From contig NC_088102.1 in NCBI RefSeq assembly GCF_036370855.1, positions 70,875,601 to 70,939,600 on the forward strand: a stretch of DNA of 64,000 bases, read 5' to 3'. Positions 24,601-37,100 of the stretch are shown here, one piece after another. Numbering within the stretch: position 1 is the stretch's first letter; every line of letters starts with the position of its first letter. A program made the position numbers and the translations under genes. Source of the DNA: Dromaius novaehollandiae (lineage: Eukaryota; Chordata; Aves; Casuariiformes; Dromaiidae). Below the pieces are notes generated by a model. That model saw only the letters and a program-made list of their open reading frames with translations. It had not been told where the DNA came from and ran no database searches.

Positions 24601-27600
24601 TAATAATTATTTAAGCATAGTAGTCATCTCCTAAAGCTACCACCTCAGGAGCTTGGAGACTCTCTGGGGAGATAGAAGACTGGACTATGAAGTTCACCTG
24701 TACTTAATCTTTGCACAGATACTATTTGTAGGCATTTTCTTTTTTGAAGAATCCATCTTCCTGTTAAGAGCCCTATAATGATTTTCATATTTAGATTAAG
24801 GCTACTTTATTTCCAAAGTTAGAATTTCATGAGAAAAATCTCGTAACAAAAATATTTGTTTCCAGGTGTTGCTTTTCTGAATGGTCAGAACATCAAAGAA
24901 ACCAGGTGCTTTTGAGAAGAAACATAATCAAAAGCCCAACCTCTAGCAAAATACAGCTTTGTAGAAAAATCGAACCAAAGCCAATCTCCTGGATGCTCCA
25001 TTTCAAAAGTCTTCTAAAGAAGATTGAACAAAAATGTGCAAAAGTTGTTAGAAGGGTGAAGATTCAGGTCATGTGTCTGGAAATCTCTCTACTTTTAAAG
25101 TGACCAGAGCAAAATGCAGTGTTCAAGGAGGATTCTTAAGTGATGTGTGGAGAGAACTGAACCACTTATTCCTTCTCTTTCCACTCCAACTTCTAAGTCT
25201 CTTAAGTTTCCTTTGTCTCTTCTCCCAATTGACTAAACAGGGTCACTTCTTGCAACCAGCTTCTCTCTCAAATTGGTAGTGAACACTGAGCCCATCTTCC
25301 TGCCTCCATCATCAAACCCTTTACCTATGTGACATACTGTTTAGGCAACTGTAATAATAACTATAAACAACCTGCTATAGTAGTAGGAGGAAGAATTTTG
25401 TAAATCTGTTCTCTTCTGTTCTACTTATTTTCTTTTCTTAGTATGCAACTCCTGTATTTCCCTCTCACTTCTCTGCTTTTCCCCTCAAACTCTTTCTTTC
25501 TTTTTTTTTTTTTATCATTGTCTCTTTTAAAACTCTTTCCCCAATGTGTTTCCATCAATCTCTTTCTTGCCTTCAGCTGGTGAATGTTTCTTACCTCCTC
25601 ATGATTAGTCAGACTCCAAACTTTCTCCTCTTTAAGTTCTTTGAAAGATTTCAAGAATGCTGGCTTGGTGGCTGTTTGTATGGATAAATAATATCAATGA
25701 AGCTCCAGCAAATATACTACACAGAACAAAAAGGAGTGCAAAATTTGGGGATAAGGTTAAGCTTGGCTGAGCAAAGCTTATTTCATTACGAAGGGCGGTA
25801 TAAATGACCACCTTCCCTCTCCTAAATGTGCATCTTTGCATTTGCTGGTCACTCAGGCTCTAGATTTAGGGAGGTAATTGGATAGGATGGTTTGCATGGA
25901 AGATGACTGAAGGAATTTAGAAATGGGAAGAACACCTCCCTTGTCTACTGATGTCTTGCTCTGTGTGGCAGGACCACAGCTCAGCACCTACCTTCTCTCC
26001 TCCCTGCAAAGGATAAAATGATTCCCATATGAGACTTGTTCACTGATTCCTTTTCCCACCCACCCACCCCTGCAAAAAATTATTAGAAGTCTCCAGTGTT
26101 ATTTTATAGACTCTTCAATAGTTGCCTGAGGACGACTTATTTTTCTTCTGACATGAAGGAAGTTACCATGTATATTTAATAAATATCTGTTATGGGATAC
26201 TAACCAGAAATAGAGGATCTCTACAAAGAAGCATTTGAGGACATTGATGGCTACATTCCAATTTAGCATTTAAAGTGTCTTTTCTTCAGGCGTTGCCTAC
26301 ATCTGGCTCAATAGATGTATTTTGCTGTTATTCTAAAGCTCTCTGAATAATGAGTTATGCTTCTCTGCATGTACAGAGCTGCCTCTGTCTGAGCAATTTT
26401 CATCTTATCACCCGCCGTGGGTGGAGCAGATTAGTTATTCCTGTTTACCATGTGCCTGGAGGGGGCTGATGCCATTGGCATGCTCAGAGCACTCCTGGCA
26501 TACTGGCAGGACTGTGCTTCTCAGAGAACTTTTATGTCCATTTTCTTTCTAAAACAGAGCTGGAAGAGCTCCTCCACTTTTTTTTTTTTTTCGTAATACA
26601 GTGCAGTGGTTATGGCAGTGTGATTGTGGAGGTTCAATTCTCTCCCTAGCAAAAGCAATTCAAAGTCATATGCCCTACCCCTCACCCACCTGTAGACTGG
26701 ATAGTGATAGTCCCCTCTCCTTGGACATTGTACCGCAGTGCAACAAAGAATTAGACAAAACTGTCCTCTCTTTTTTGGTATTTCTAGTCTAGTTCTTAGA
26801 ATAATTGTCTGGCAGGAATACTACTCCCATTTTAGAGGCTTTCTACACCTTAGGTTCAGTAGTTGCTGATAATTGCAAAAGCAGTTCCTTCAGAACCACA
26901 TCCATAAGCCTGCTATGATATCTAAGCAATTACCCTTAAGTTGTACTTCTGAAAGAAGGAGGAGGAACCTGTTGTTGTTCAGGCTCGACAAGGTACCGGA
27001 AAATGGTGTGCCAGCACCGAGGCAGTTGTTCGAATGTCGTTAGTTTTTTGGGGGGTTTTTTGGTACCCTTTTTGAGATTTCTATTGAGGCACATGCCCTG
27101 CGCACACACGGCAGAGCCTGAGAAGCTCCATGACAGGTCTCTGATACCAGGAGGGAGTAATTTAAAATGAGGATTATCTCTCTCCTGTGCCCTCTCTGTA
27201 CTCATCACTATCATCTAGAATTAAGACAACAATGTGCCTTGAGTGTGGGAGGATGAATAGTCATATGCAGAAGAGCAGGACAGTTTCTGAGTGAGAAACA
27301 GAGATTAATGGAAAGACTGCAGAAGCTTGTGCAGCAGAAAGTGATAGATGTTTTTGATGCTGTTTTAAAAGCCATTTGGAAACAGTTGTTATGGTGTTTG
27401 GAATCTCCTCTTGTACAGCGCTACTGGAGTCAGCTACAAGTTTCACTCTGAATGAAGCCAGCTCTCTAATTCCTTTCTTCTGAACAGCCTGTTTGGTGCC
27501 ACACGTGCTGACTTTGCCTTGCAGCATCTTGAAGAGTCAGGACTGGGCTCCCTCACGAACTGTTGAGTTGGAGTGGTCACACAGACTCAGGGCAGTAAAG

Positions 27601-29187
27601 CGGTGAAGAGGCTGGTGTAGTGACTGTACATTAACATGATATGTTATGCAACATAGACCTTCCTTCAGGACTGGCAGTACTATTGCATTGAAGAAGTGTA
27701 TAGGATCTTGCCAAACAGGCTTCTGTGAGAACAGTATAATCTCTACGCTTAATGTATGCAAGCTAAAGATAAAGTCAGATATGCTTGCTTCAAAATCTGT
27801 GAGCGCAGATAGCAAAGTGCTGAAGGGATACAAGCTATGATTTTAACAAGTTATGCAAATGGCAATAAAGAGTAAATGAATTTGTCTGGCTCTTGCTAAT
27901 TAAAACCTACTTTCACTACTGGGATTTTGCATGTCAAAGAAACCAACAAATACTGCTATAGTAAAGCTGAAAAAGGAGATAACACTTGCATTTCAGAAGG
28001 TGTCTGTATGATTGAACTCTCTGGTATTCAGAGCAGGACGCATTCACCTTGCAATACTCTGCTTGGCAGGGATAAACCAGTGAATGACCTGTTTTAATGA
28101 ATGAGCCAAATAGGATACTAACTTACAGTAGTATTTAGGCTGTTATAAAGTCCAACCCCCACTTCCCCTACCCCAAAGTTTCTTTTCTGAAGAAGTTAGG
28201 TAGGATTATGAAGAGGATAAGATGGTGGAAATATATATTCTTTCAGAATTTTGGCACTAACAATGAAATTACAATATAGAAATAAGAAAGATAATTTACT
28301 ATGACAACACAGTTACCCAAAGGGCAGTACTGGGCAACGTGATAAGAAATCATGAGGCAATTCCTAACAAGGAAGAATCCGTTACTTATTTTGAGATTTG
28401 GGCTGAATCTCAATCAGCAGAACAGATCCACGTGGTATCTGGCCAAATGAATTCCTGCTGCTTCCATTTAGACACCAAAGAGCGTTTCCCAGTGTACTTT
28501 CCATATCCTCCATGGACTGGAGGTTTCCACTGGGGCAGTTTAGTATCAGAAGATGAATTATATCACTATGCTACAAGTATTCTTTTTTGATGAGTTGTGA
28601 GGACAGTCTTTGTTTGGACCCTTGGTCTCTTAAGGATATTTGTATCTTACCAGAAAGACAATGTGGCTGTTATGGCTGAGGATACATCCCATCTTCTTCA
28701 CAGCATATGTTACCAGATTCAGTTTAATGACCAGGGAAGTCACTAAAGAATATTCCACTTGATTCTTTCCAGTTACAACTGGAACTTTGTTCCTTGCATG
28801 GAATTTTGAAAAATTTGTGAAGTGCCATTAGCAGTAGGTTGCAGCTTAGGTAGTACACTGCCCACTTGCCACCTGGTTCAAGGTACAGTTACAATTTTTC
28901 AGCAACCTCTTCCTGGCAATGAAGTCTAAAATATCCACACTAATACTTGGTTATGTCAGATGTCTTTGTAGTTAAGGTATTCTAATTTTTATGGAGATTT
29001 TGTGTAAAATAGAACTAATAAGCTGATGCCTCTAAAGAGAAACACCCTAAGTGAGGTGATGCAAATGTATTTTGACACAGTTCATTTCAACAAGGGAAGC
29101 GGTAGATTATCCATGCCTGGATAGTTAATAAATAAATAATGAAACTTTGCTTCTTAACACAGAACATTTGTTTGAAGTTGGTATTTT

Positions 29188-29240
29188 ATATATATATATA
29201 TATATACATATATATGTATACACACACGTATGCACACAAA
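29188..29240. repeat. (TA)n/(CA)n microsatellite
   Basis: A run of alternating TA from about 29188 passes into ATGTATACACACACG and ends in CA-rich sequence. It creates a spurious open frame rich in Tyr-Ile. Confidence 0.85.
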
Positions 29241-29994
29241 GTTAGCTCTAGTAGCTTCACTAGTCCTATTACTTGCGCTAGCTCATTTCAGTGCATTGGC
29301 TCTCCTTGGTGGAAGAATCATAGGAGATCGCTCCGGCAGTTAAGTAGAAGTAGTAAAAGCAGACTGCCACCATGCTCTGTAATCATACTTGAATTTCCGT
29401 TCCTAGTTCACTCTGTGGCCTTCAAACTGTATCAGAATCTTTCTGCCAACTTCTTAGGTAACATTAGGTAAACCCCCAAATCTGTGACATAAATTTTGGG
29501 TTAAACTTCAGTTGTTTCAATTCAACAGGGGGTAGAAGTCCTTTTTTTTTGGTTTTCCTTCAGTGCACCTTTCACGAAAGGGCCCATTTCTGAGCCATGC
29601 TAATCTTGATTCAAGTTTCTGAGCTCGAAGGTGGTGTATGCTGTATATTTTCAGTGTTTAAAACTTGAAGGGACTACCTAGATTGCCTTGTGCACCTTTG
29701 CTCTGTTGATGTTTGCTCTGCTGCTGTTGTTACTATACAATATCAAAGTTTTTAGGTTCTTCTGTACTCAGTGTTAGCTTTGCCACATGCACTGGTGAAG
29801 TCATCTGTCTGCCACTACTCGTCACTCTGCTGTTATGCCTTCTAGGATAAGGCTAGCCTTTTTGCCACAGCATGGGATTTGGGAGCTCGTGCATTGCCTG
29901 TTGATATGGCCTGCATTCCTCCTTCTTGAAAGTATCACTTAACATTTGAAAATACATATACATATATGTGAAAATACAAACTTTTGGAGTGGTT

Positions 29995-30370
29995 TAGGTA
30001 CTGTGGGGATCTAAATCTCTCTCTGCTGACTGCTCTAACCTTAAATATATTTTCCAGTCAATTAGTATTCATGCTATCTGTATATTTTGTCAGCAGGGTT
30101 GTTACGCTTCCTTCTAGATCATTAATGAAAATACTGAATAACGTGAGATTCAGTCCTGTTCCCTTGGAACTCACTAGAGGCATTATCATTTGATGATTTC
30201 TCATAGATGAAGTAGTAATTGTTTAAATCATTTAGTTTGTTCTTTATTGATATTTGAGGTTTTGGCTTTGTAAGTGCTATGTTGAAACATCAATATGTTC
30301 AGTTAGAGACATAAACAGTGATCCAGCCTATCTCTTTATGCCGGTCAATCAAGTTTATTGATTCAAGGGT
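29995..30370 (-). mobile_element. old CR1/L3-like LINE remnant
   Basis: Phrases such as TCTAGATCATTAATGAAAAT, then TTCAGTCCTGTTCCC and GGAACTCACTAG, and further on TTTAGTTTGTTCTTTATTGA with GAGGTTTTGGCTTT, match what I know of the reverse-transcriptase 3' region of CR1-like LINEs read on the opposite strand. It is heavily mutated and has no open frame. Boundaries are approximate. Confidence 0.55.
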
Positions 30371-31764
30371 GTCTCCACTAGAGTCGTTGTTCTGATCTAA
30401 AACGGATTAGGAGAGATTCAGACTACTCACATTAGAGAAAGAAAAAAGGGAAAATTTGTAAAACGCTATTCCTTTCCTCCCGGATTTGTTCATTGCATGT
30501 AATACCCAAGAAACCTGACATGAACCTCCAGCATCAGACTCCAGTGTGAATTAATCTTAGATTTGTTTTCTAAGCCTGGTTTCCTGCGGAAGCCACCCTT
30601 GTATGGTTACTGTTGGTTGTATGCTCTCTCACCTGTAAGTTCATGTTGCCTGCTCTTTATCAAAATTGACAGGAGAGCAGCGGCATCAAAGACTTCTGTC
30701 TTACAAAATGTGTGAGACTGGGCAAATGAGCACTAAGGAGCCTGTGTAAGTCCTTGTGTAAGGAAAAGCTGGAACAGGAACTTTGTTCCTCATGTCATAT
30801 GATACCAGAGAGTGTCTCAGACTGATTCTCTACATGTCCAATTGGGAGAATAGCTTCACCCTGCTTCAGTTTAAGTACCTAGTATTAAAACTGTTGGGCA
30901 GTTTAGGACTATCTACTTATTACTGCAGCAAAGTTCTTGTGCCAAAAATGGTATGCTGATACATGCAGTTTTCTACCAACACAGCATGGAGAATGTTGAG
31001 TAAGAGCGAGCTAATTACGCAAATAAAGCCTATATGCACTGCAAGACCTCCTGCACACAGAAGTCTACATGACTGTACTCTTCCCTCCAACTCATAATGC
31101 CGTTTCTGTGAGCAGAGTTGTGCATAGTGGCTGCAAACCATTCAATATACAACTGAGGCTTGCTTACATGGGTTTGCCTGTGCACCTACAACCTGTTATA
31201 TCAGTGTCACATAGACAGGTCTACCTGTGTCTATATGGCCACGGAGAACAATATTCCTACTAGACACTATGAAAGATCTGTGTAATAAAGGTAGAGGCAT
31301 TTGTCAAATAGCACTGCTAGCATCATTGCATTTTCATGTAAAGTACTTTACAGCTTAAGATATGGTAGCTCATTTTAAGCGACTTGTTTCTCACTGCTAC
31401 ATAAAGTAAGGCATAACATAATGGTTTATGCTTGTTACACTGATCATGAGTAATTCCTTCAACTTCTGCAGTGAAGAGTCTGGCTAGAGAAGATCTCTCC
31501 ATAGTCAATATACACTCTTAGCTGTTTAGATTTTCAATACATTGAATATATTTTTACAAATTTGTTAGGCTTCCAGGTGTAATACATACCCTAAGCATGC
31601 ACGTATGAGTCAGTCTTTGGGTCAGTGCAGGGCACAGAGAATTTAGAGTTATATCTTACAAGATATTTATGAGTCAATCCTGCAATTTAGGTGCCTAAAT
31701 ATCTTTAGAAATCTGATTCTTACCTTCTTAATAGGCATATAAAAAAAGCAGGAGGAGGCATATG

Positions 31765-31850
31765 AGAGACCATGTTAGATCAGAGCAATGTTCCAGCTAG
31801 GCCAGTATCCAAAAGTGGATGCCTGAAGAAGGATATAAAATCAGATTCAA
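31765..31850 (+). repeat. ancient dispersed repeat fragment, family not named
   Basis: GACCATGTTAGATCAGAGCA, then CCAGCTAGGCCAGTATCC and GGATGCCTGAAGAAGG resemble an old amniote repeat whose copies carry phrases like GGATCAGACCA and CTAGCCCAGTATCC. I recognise the pattern but cannot assign the family without a library search. Confidence 0.35.
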
Positions 31851-33562
31851 TAAGGATTAATGATAATGTCTATTTGATTTTCAGCTATGGACTGGATGCA
31901 CAGTGACATATCCAACGCAGGAAGGAAAATGATGACAGCTCTGGGACCTGAGATGGTGGCTGACAGTGATTTAAAGGATAACTGTTCTCTGGAATTACTC
32001 ATCCCATTCCCATCGACCTACTAGGACCTTCAAAAATCCCACCCTCATGCTGGAATGCCGAAGTCTGATCATCTTACGCTCTTCTTGAACTTGTGAAATA
32101 GCCTGAGCTGCTTTAGCCTGTTAAAATAGAAACAGATTTTCCAGGCTGCAGTTCCTCCTGAAGCTGAAAAAGCATTTGTTTCAGCCTTTTAAAACTTGTT
32201 CAGGTGGGCACTAGAGAGACAGACAGACACATCATTTAAAAAACAAAACAAAGCAAAACAACACAGTAATAGTATATATGAAAGAAGTCATCTCTTTGTT
32301 TCCATGTGGTTCTTCCTGACTGTGCGTTCAGAGAATGCACACTCTTAAGCTCCTACTGTGATGTGGTAGCTACCGAAAAACAGCAAGCTATGCCATAAAA
32401 ACAGTGATTTCAAACTAAAATTCCCTGTGTTGTTCCTGTTTTCTCAGGGTGAGTGGAGTCAACCAGTTCCATACTGTCCTATCTTGCTATTCCATCAGGG
32501 CCTGTTGAGATTTCGACACACCATTATGAAGCTCAAATTTGCTGGCTCAGAAATGCTTTTCTACATCAGCCTGGCACAGGAATGAGCAAAAGAAAGCAGG
32601 TATGTACCGCTCATAAAAGTGCTCATTATAGCAGCTTTACATGTCACCTGTGGGACGTGTGCTCAAAGTTTGATATTGCAGCATACGAAATTTGCTCAAC
32701 GTGTGGGATGATGATGTAAGCTTCCTAACCCTACAAGAAAAGCTGCAAGCTGTGTGGGTGTGGGAAAACATGAGAGAGGTTCTCAGGGTACTTTTTAATC
32801 CTTTTTTATTAATTCACTTCTTTTCTTTTCTTTTCATTCCCTTCCATTTTATGAACATGGCAACAACAGCTCCTGCAAAAGGGAATCGGTGTTAAGTCTG
32901 GCAACAACAGTTTACTTCAGGGCTGCAACCCAATTAAAAGATTTTATTTGTGCTAGAACATGCATGACAGTTTGTGTGTGTGTTTTGGGTTTTTTTTGTT
33001 TTTGTTTTTTACTTTTTGGAAGCCGATGCTAGATCTATCCTAAAAGTTTTTTGGCCCTCTCCCTGCTGTAAATGCTTACATAAGGGCCAAGGCAAAAACA
33101 GGAGATGATGATCTACTCTGCACATTAGGGCCTACTTCTCCAGAGAGATGTGAAGGGAAGGCCATGTCCTGCTCATGCTTCTTAGATCTATGCTTCTGCT
33201 CAGCCACACACAAAGAAGGAAGTTGCCTATCTGTAGAGTTCCCTTCCTTTGCACAGCTGTTCAGAGGCACAATTATTCTCTACCACCAGTTCTCAAAGCA
33301 GTGCTTCATTCTACCACTACCACCATGCTCTAGTGACCTAGTGGTACAACCAGCACACCCCAGAGAACCGGGCATTGGTTTGATTATGGGAGATGGTGTT
33401 CTGTTTCACTCTAATTTTTTTATTAACAGATGAAAACTTGAAACCACAAGAGTAAAAAATTACTAACATGCAGATTAGAATATTTGAGGGAAGTAGGTAA
33501 GGTAGGCTGTATCTGAACTGAGGAAACACTACACATAGGAGGGAGCTAATAATGTTGGGAAT

Positions 33563-33675
33563 CCAAGTGTAGTCCATTGTTAGAGAGCTGAATCCAACAC
33601 TTCAGATTTTACTTTTTCCAAAGTGTGGTCTGCTGTTAAGGAGTTGAATGCAACACTTCAGATATTACTTCTTTT
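33563..33675. repeat. imperfect tandem duplication, about 55-bp unit
   Basis: The unit at 33563-33617 starts CCAAGTGTAGTCC and includes CAACACTTCAGATTTTACTT. It is repeated at 33618-33675 as CCAAAGTGTGGTC with CAACACTTCAGATATTACTT. Scattered substitutions and small indels suggest an old local duplication. Confidence 0.75.
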
Positions 33676-34128
33676 GGTTAAGCTGATGGTATGTATGGGT
33701 TTAACACCATGGGCATTTCTAGATGGAACGCAGTTGCCTCCATATGTTGTTATCTGTCTCATTTCCATGTGTAACAACATATCAGTTGTCATCAATCTCA
33801 TAAGCCTTTAAAGGTTTGATTTAATCTGCTTTGAAAACCACTTTCTACCTTGTATTCCTCACTGATGTTTGAGAACTTACACAATGAATAGGCTAGTGGT
33901 CTCTCTGAATTAAGCAGCAGAGGACACTGGATTAAGTGTTAGGAGTCAAGGACCCTCAGCTTTGATTTTCAGTCCCTTGACAAGTGCAACACATTACTCT
34001 GGTCATGTTGCTAATGGCACCAGTGATCCAGTTGTATTTCTCTTTCCACAAAATTCAGATAATGAAAGACCAAAATGTAGACTTTGAGCTTTATTTGATT
34101 AGATTGCAGTCTATTTTGAGTTAATCTT

Positions 34129-34197
34129 TAAAAAAAAAAAAACAACCCAAACACCTGTGTGGGGTTTTTTTGTTTTTTGTTTTTGTTTTTGTTTTTA
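34129..34197. repeat. A-rich tract followed by T/G-rich tract
   Basis: A run of 13 A leads into AACCCAAACACC. About 5 bp later GGGGTTTTTTTG begins a TTTTG-repeat tract. The two halves are roughly complementary and could fold back. Probably two low-complexity tails and not a functional hairpin. Confidence 0.5.
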
Positions 34198-37100
34198 GCC
34201 TCCTGACTTTCAATACAATCAATAAGGTCCTGTACAAGGCAAGAGGTGTGGAAGTCTCATTGAAGGAGATGAAGGTAAACACTCAACTATCTGTTCAGCT
34301 CCACCTAAACACTAAACAGGTAGCTGATCCTACTTTTATCATGATTTCTTACTGGGACTGTGCCTAAATCTATCTGAACAAGTATATGCTATATTGCCTT
34401 CTCTGGAGCTACCATGATTATGCTATTTTAGATTGTAGCATGAGATATTAAAGATGCTTAAAGGCAATCACAGTTAAGAAATGTGATTTAGATATAGTGT
34501 GAACACATATTTAAAATTGCCACCTCACTTCAGCAATTTCCATGTAATTTAACTTCAGATATAATCAACAAATCTTTTATTAAGTTTATGCTAGGTAAGC
34601 TGTGCTTGCTGCTAGATACTTGTTTACTAACACAAACAGTCATGATAATCACTTTTAGTAATTCCCTAAAGTTGCAGCATCTATAGTAGTACAAATATGT
34701 TACAGTCTAATTTTCGATTTTAAAAGATCAGCTTTCTAATCCTTGCCTTTATTTTCAAGCTCTCTTGCTCAACTATGACTTGAATATAACCCGAAGACTC
34801 ACAAAGAAGGCAGCAAATAAAGAGAACCTAAAGCAGAGACAGTGAATGCCCTGCTATGTTTCCAATGCAACCACACTTTATTTAAGCTCCCCTTTATTTT
34901 CTATTCTATGTCAAGCTACAATGTATGTGTGTGTTTCTTTATTTTAAAAGAGTAGATGTAGTAATGGCTGGGGACTAATCTCTGCTTAGTGTTCTGGACT
35001 CTGCCTTCAGGGAAACCCTGAATTAACAGTGAATTATGAATTTTCACAAATGGTCAAAAGCAGAAAGGGTTATAATTTAATATGAAGTCCAGTGTTAAAC
35101 CTAGGTGATTGGAGCCTGCTCACTTGTAATTTGAACAGTATATGATTTATTCCTTCCTCACTTTCCACCCTGGTAGATTACAAAATATTTAATATTTCTT
35201 ATGTACCAGTTTGCCACTTATGGTGAAAAGCCACTGTGTGCACAAGCAAGACAAAATAGTTCAGAATGGCATGCTGAGTTGCAGGGAAAAAAACATTCTT
35301 ACATGTGTAACTTCTTTCTCAGCTTTCTTAACGCAAAGTGGTCGTGGTGGTTTTGCAACAACATGAGTTGTCCTCCCTATTTGCCTCCAGTGCCTTATCT
35401 GGCAGGTTTAAACCTGCAGAAGTCATGTTCTTTCTGATGAGTTGTGTCCTCCATTTATTTTAGATTTATGAAGTAGATGATGAAAAGCTTCCAATTAAAA
35501 CTGGATTCAAGATCCTGCTCCTTAATCCTTTGAAATAGTGGAAAGTGGAAAATCCTTTCAAGTGGCAAGACTCCACTTAAAATTAGTGGTCTCTAAGATA
35601 TGTCACATTAAAGATAAAAGAGGAGGGCGAAATAGGTGGAGTGGAAGCCTTTAAGTCCAACGTTGAGATCCCAGTCTTCTAGATGAAGTCTAAATTTTCT
35701 AGGCATACCTAGAGCTTGTAAGCCTGAACTTTGTAGTGAATTTTATTTTCTGCACATGGAGACCTGCAAGCAGAGTCATACAGACCTTAGGAGTCCACAG
35801 CAATTATCTTATTTATTGCCTAATGCTGCAGTAACTGGCTGGGACCAGCACGCTGCTATGCAAAGCAGCATCTGCTCATCAACCCCAAGGAGTGTGCTGG
35901 CTAGGCAGTTATTAGTCTGATGGGGAAACGTCAACCACTGCAGCACCTTCGCATGGGCAGATCCCCAGTCTTGCTGAGCTCTTATCTGTTGACACTGCTT
36001 TTATTCTTCAGGGCTTTCTACCTTTTCATGTCAGTAATTTCCTCTTGAGTTGTTGTCTGTTACCATAAGGAATTTCACTTCTGTCTTCATTTTTACTTTT
36101 CTTGGCTTGCATGGTCCTAGCTTACATACTCGCTTGCTTACAGTCATCAGCAATTTTTTTTTCAGTAAAAATGGACTAAGGAGGCAAAACTGTGCTTGAG
36201 CAAACTGTGGCCTGCATCTCAGATGGCTGAATTCCACAAAACTGAGCCACGGGCTCCAGTTCCCTTCCTTGGTCTTGATATCTTTTGATCTTTGATGGCA
36301 TTATTATGCTTTATATTGGGATCCAGTATCTGCCTAGTGATTGCTGTCACCAGCAGAGTTTGGCGTTCTGGTAGCAGTATTTGTGCCTAAATCTTGTCGT
36401 TCCCTGCTACCATGGCTCACACAGGATGCAACACCGCTGTGTTCTCAGGGCACGGAGCTGTAAGTCTTGAATTGACTTAGTAAACAAGCTAATCAAGGAC
36501 ATGACTGGTAGCAGTTGTAATAGCAGAAGAACTACTAGAGGATGAAGCACAGATTGGAAAAATGTGTTAGCTGTTGGGGGGTATCAAAAAGAATTTTTGC
36601 CACTGATGAGTGGTTGTAGATCAACTTCAGCTGTGACTTCAACTTACTTTGGTCATGTTGTAAAATGACTGCAGTTTCTCTTTCTTGTTCTGCAACTCTG
36701 GTGGCTTGAGATATTTAATATGGTGCGATGTGGTGCTGCAACACTACACAAAGCAGAGATCTGTAGCTTAAGGTTATAGCAAGTCTAGCTTTACATCTAC
36801 TTTAGTCTCATTGTGAAGTGTTGCTTTACTAGCATCACACTGTGCTAATAACCTTACATTATACAAATGGATTTTATTTGCACTGAACGCTTGCTCTTAA
36901 CATAACTCAGAACATTTCTATACAGTGTTCTTACGTAGTTTTGTCTTAGCAATAATTGCAGGTGTTATGTTCTTATGGATGGAGAATATATTTTTACGTA
37001 TCATTCTACAAGCGTCGGTACTTTGCAATGACACTGGCCCAGGAACTGACTGCCAAGGTGTCAGAATCTAGAAATATCTGCTGTTCACTAATGGTTAGAT

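Noticed and set aside
26620-26660. GGTTCAATTC motif resembling a tRNA T-arm
   Set aside because: No matching acceptor, D-arm or anticodon arm could be built around it.
29139-29471. 110-codon frame beginning near 29.1 kb
   Set aside because: Much of its N-terminal part is the TA microsatellite translated as Tyr-Ile; the rest matches nothing known.
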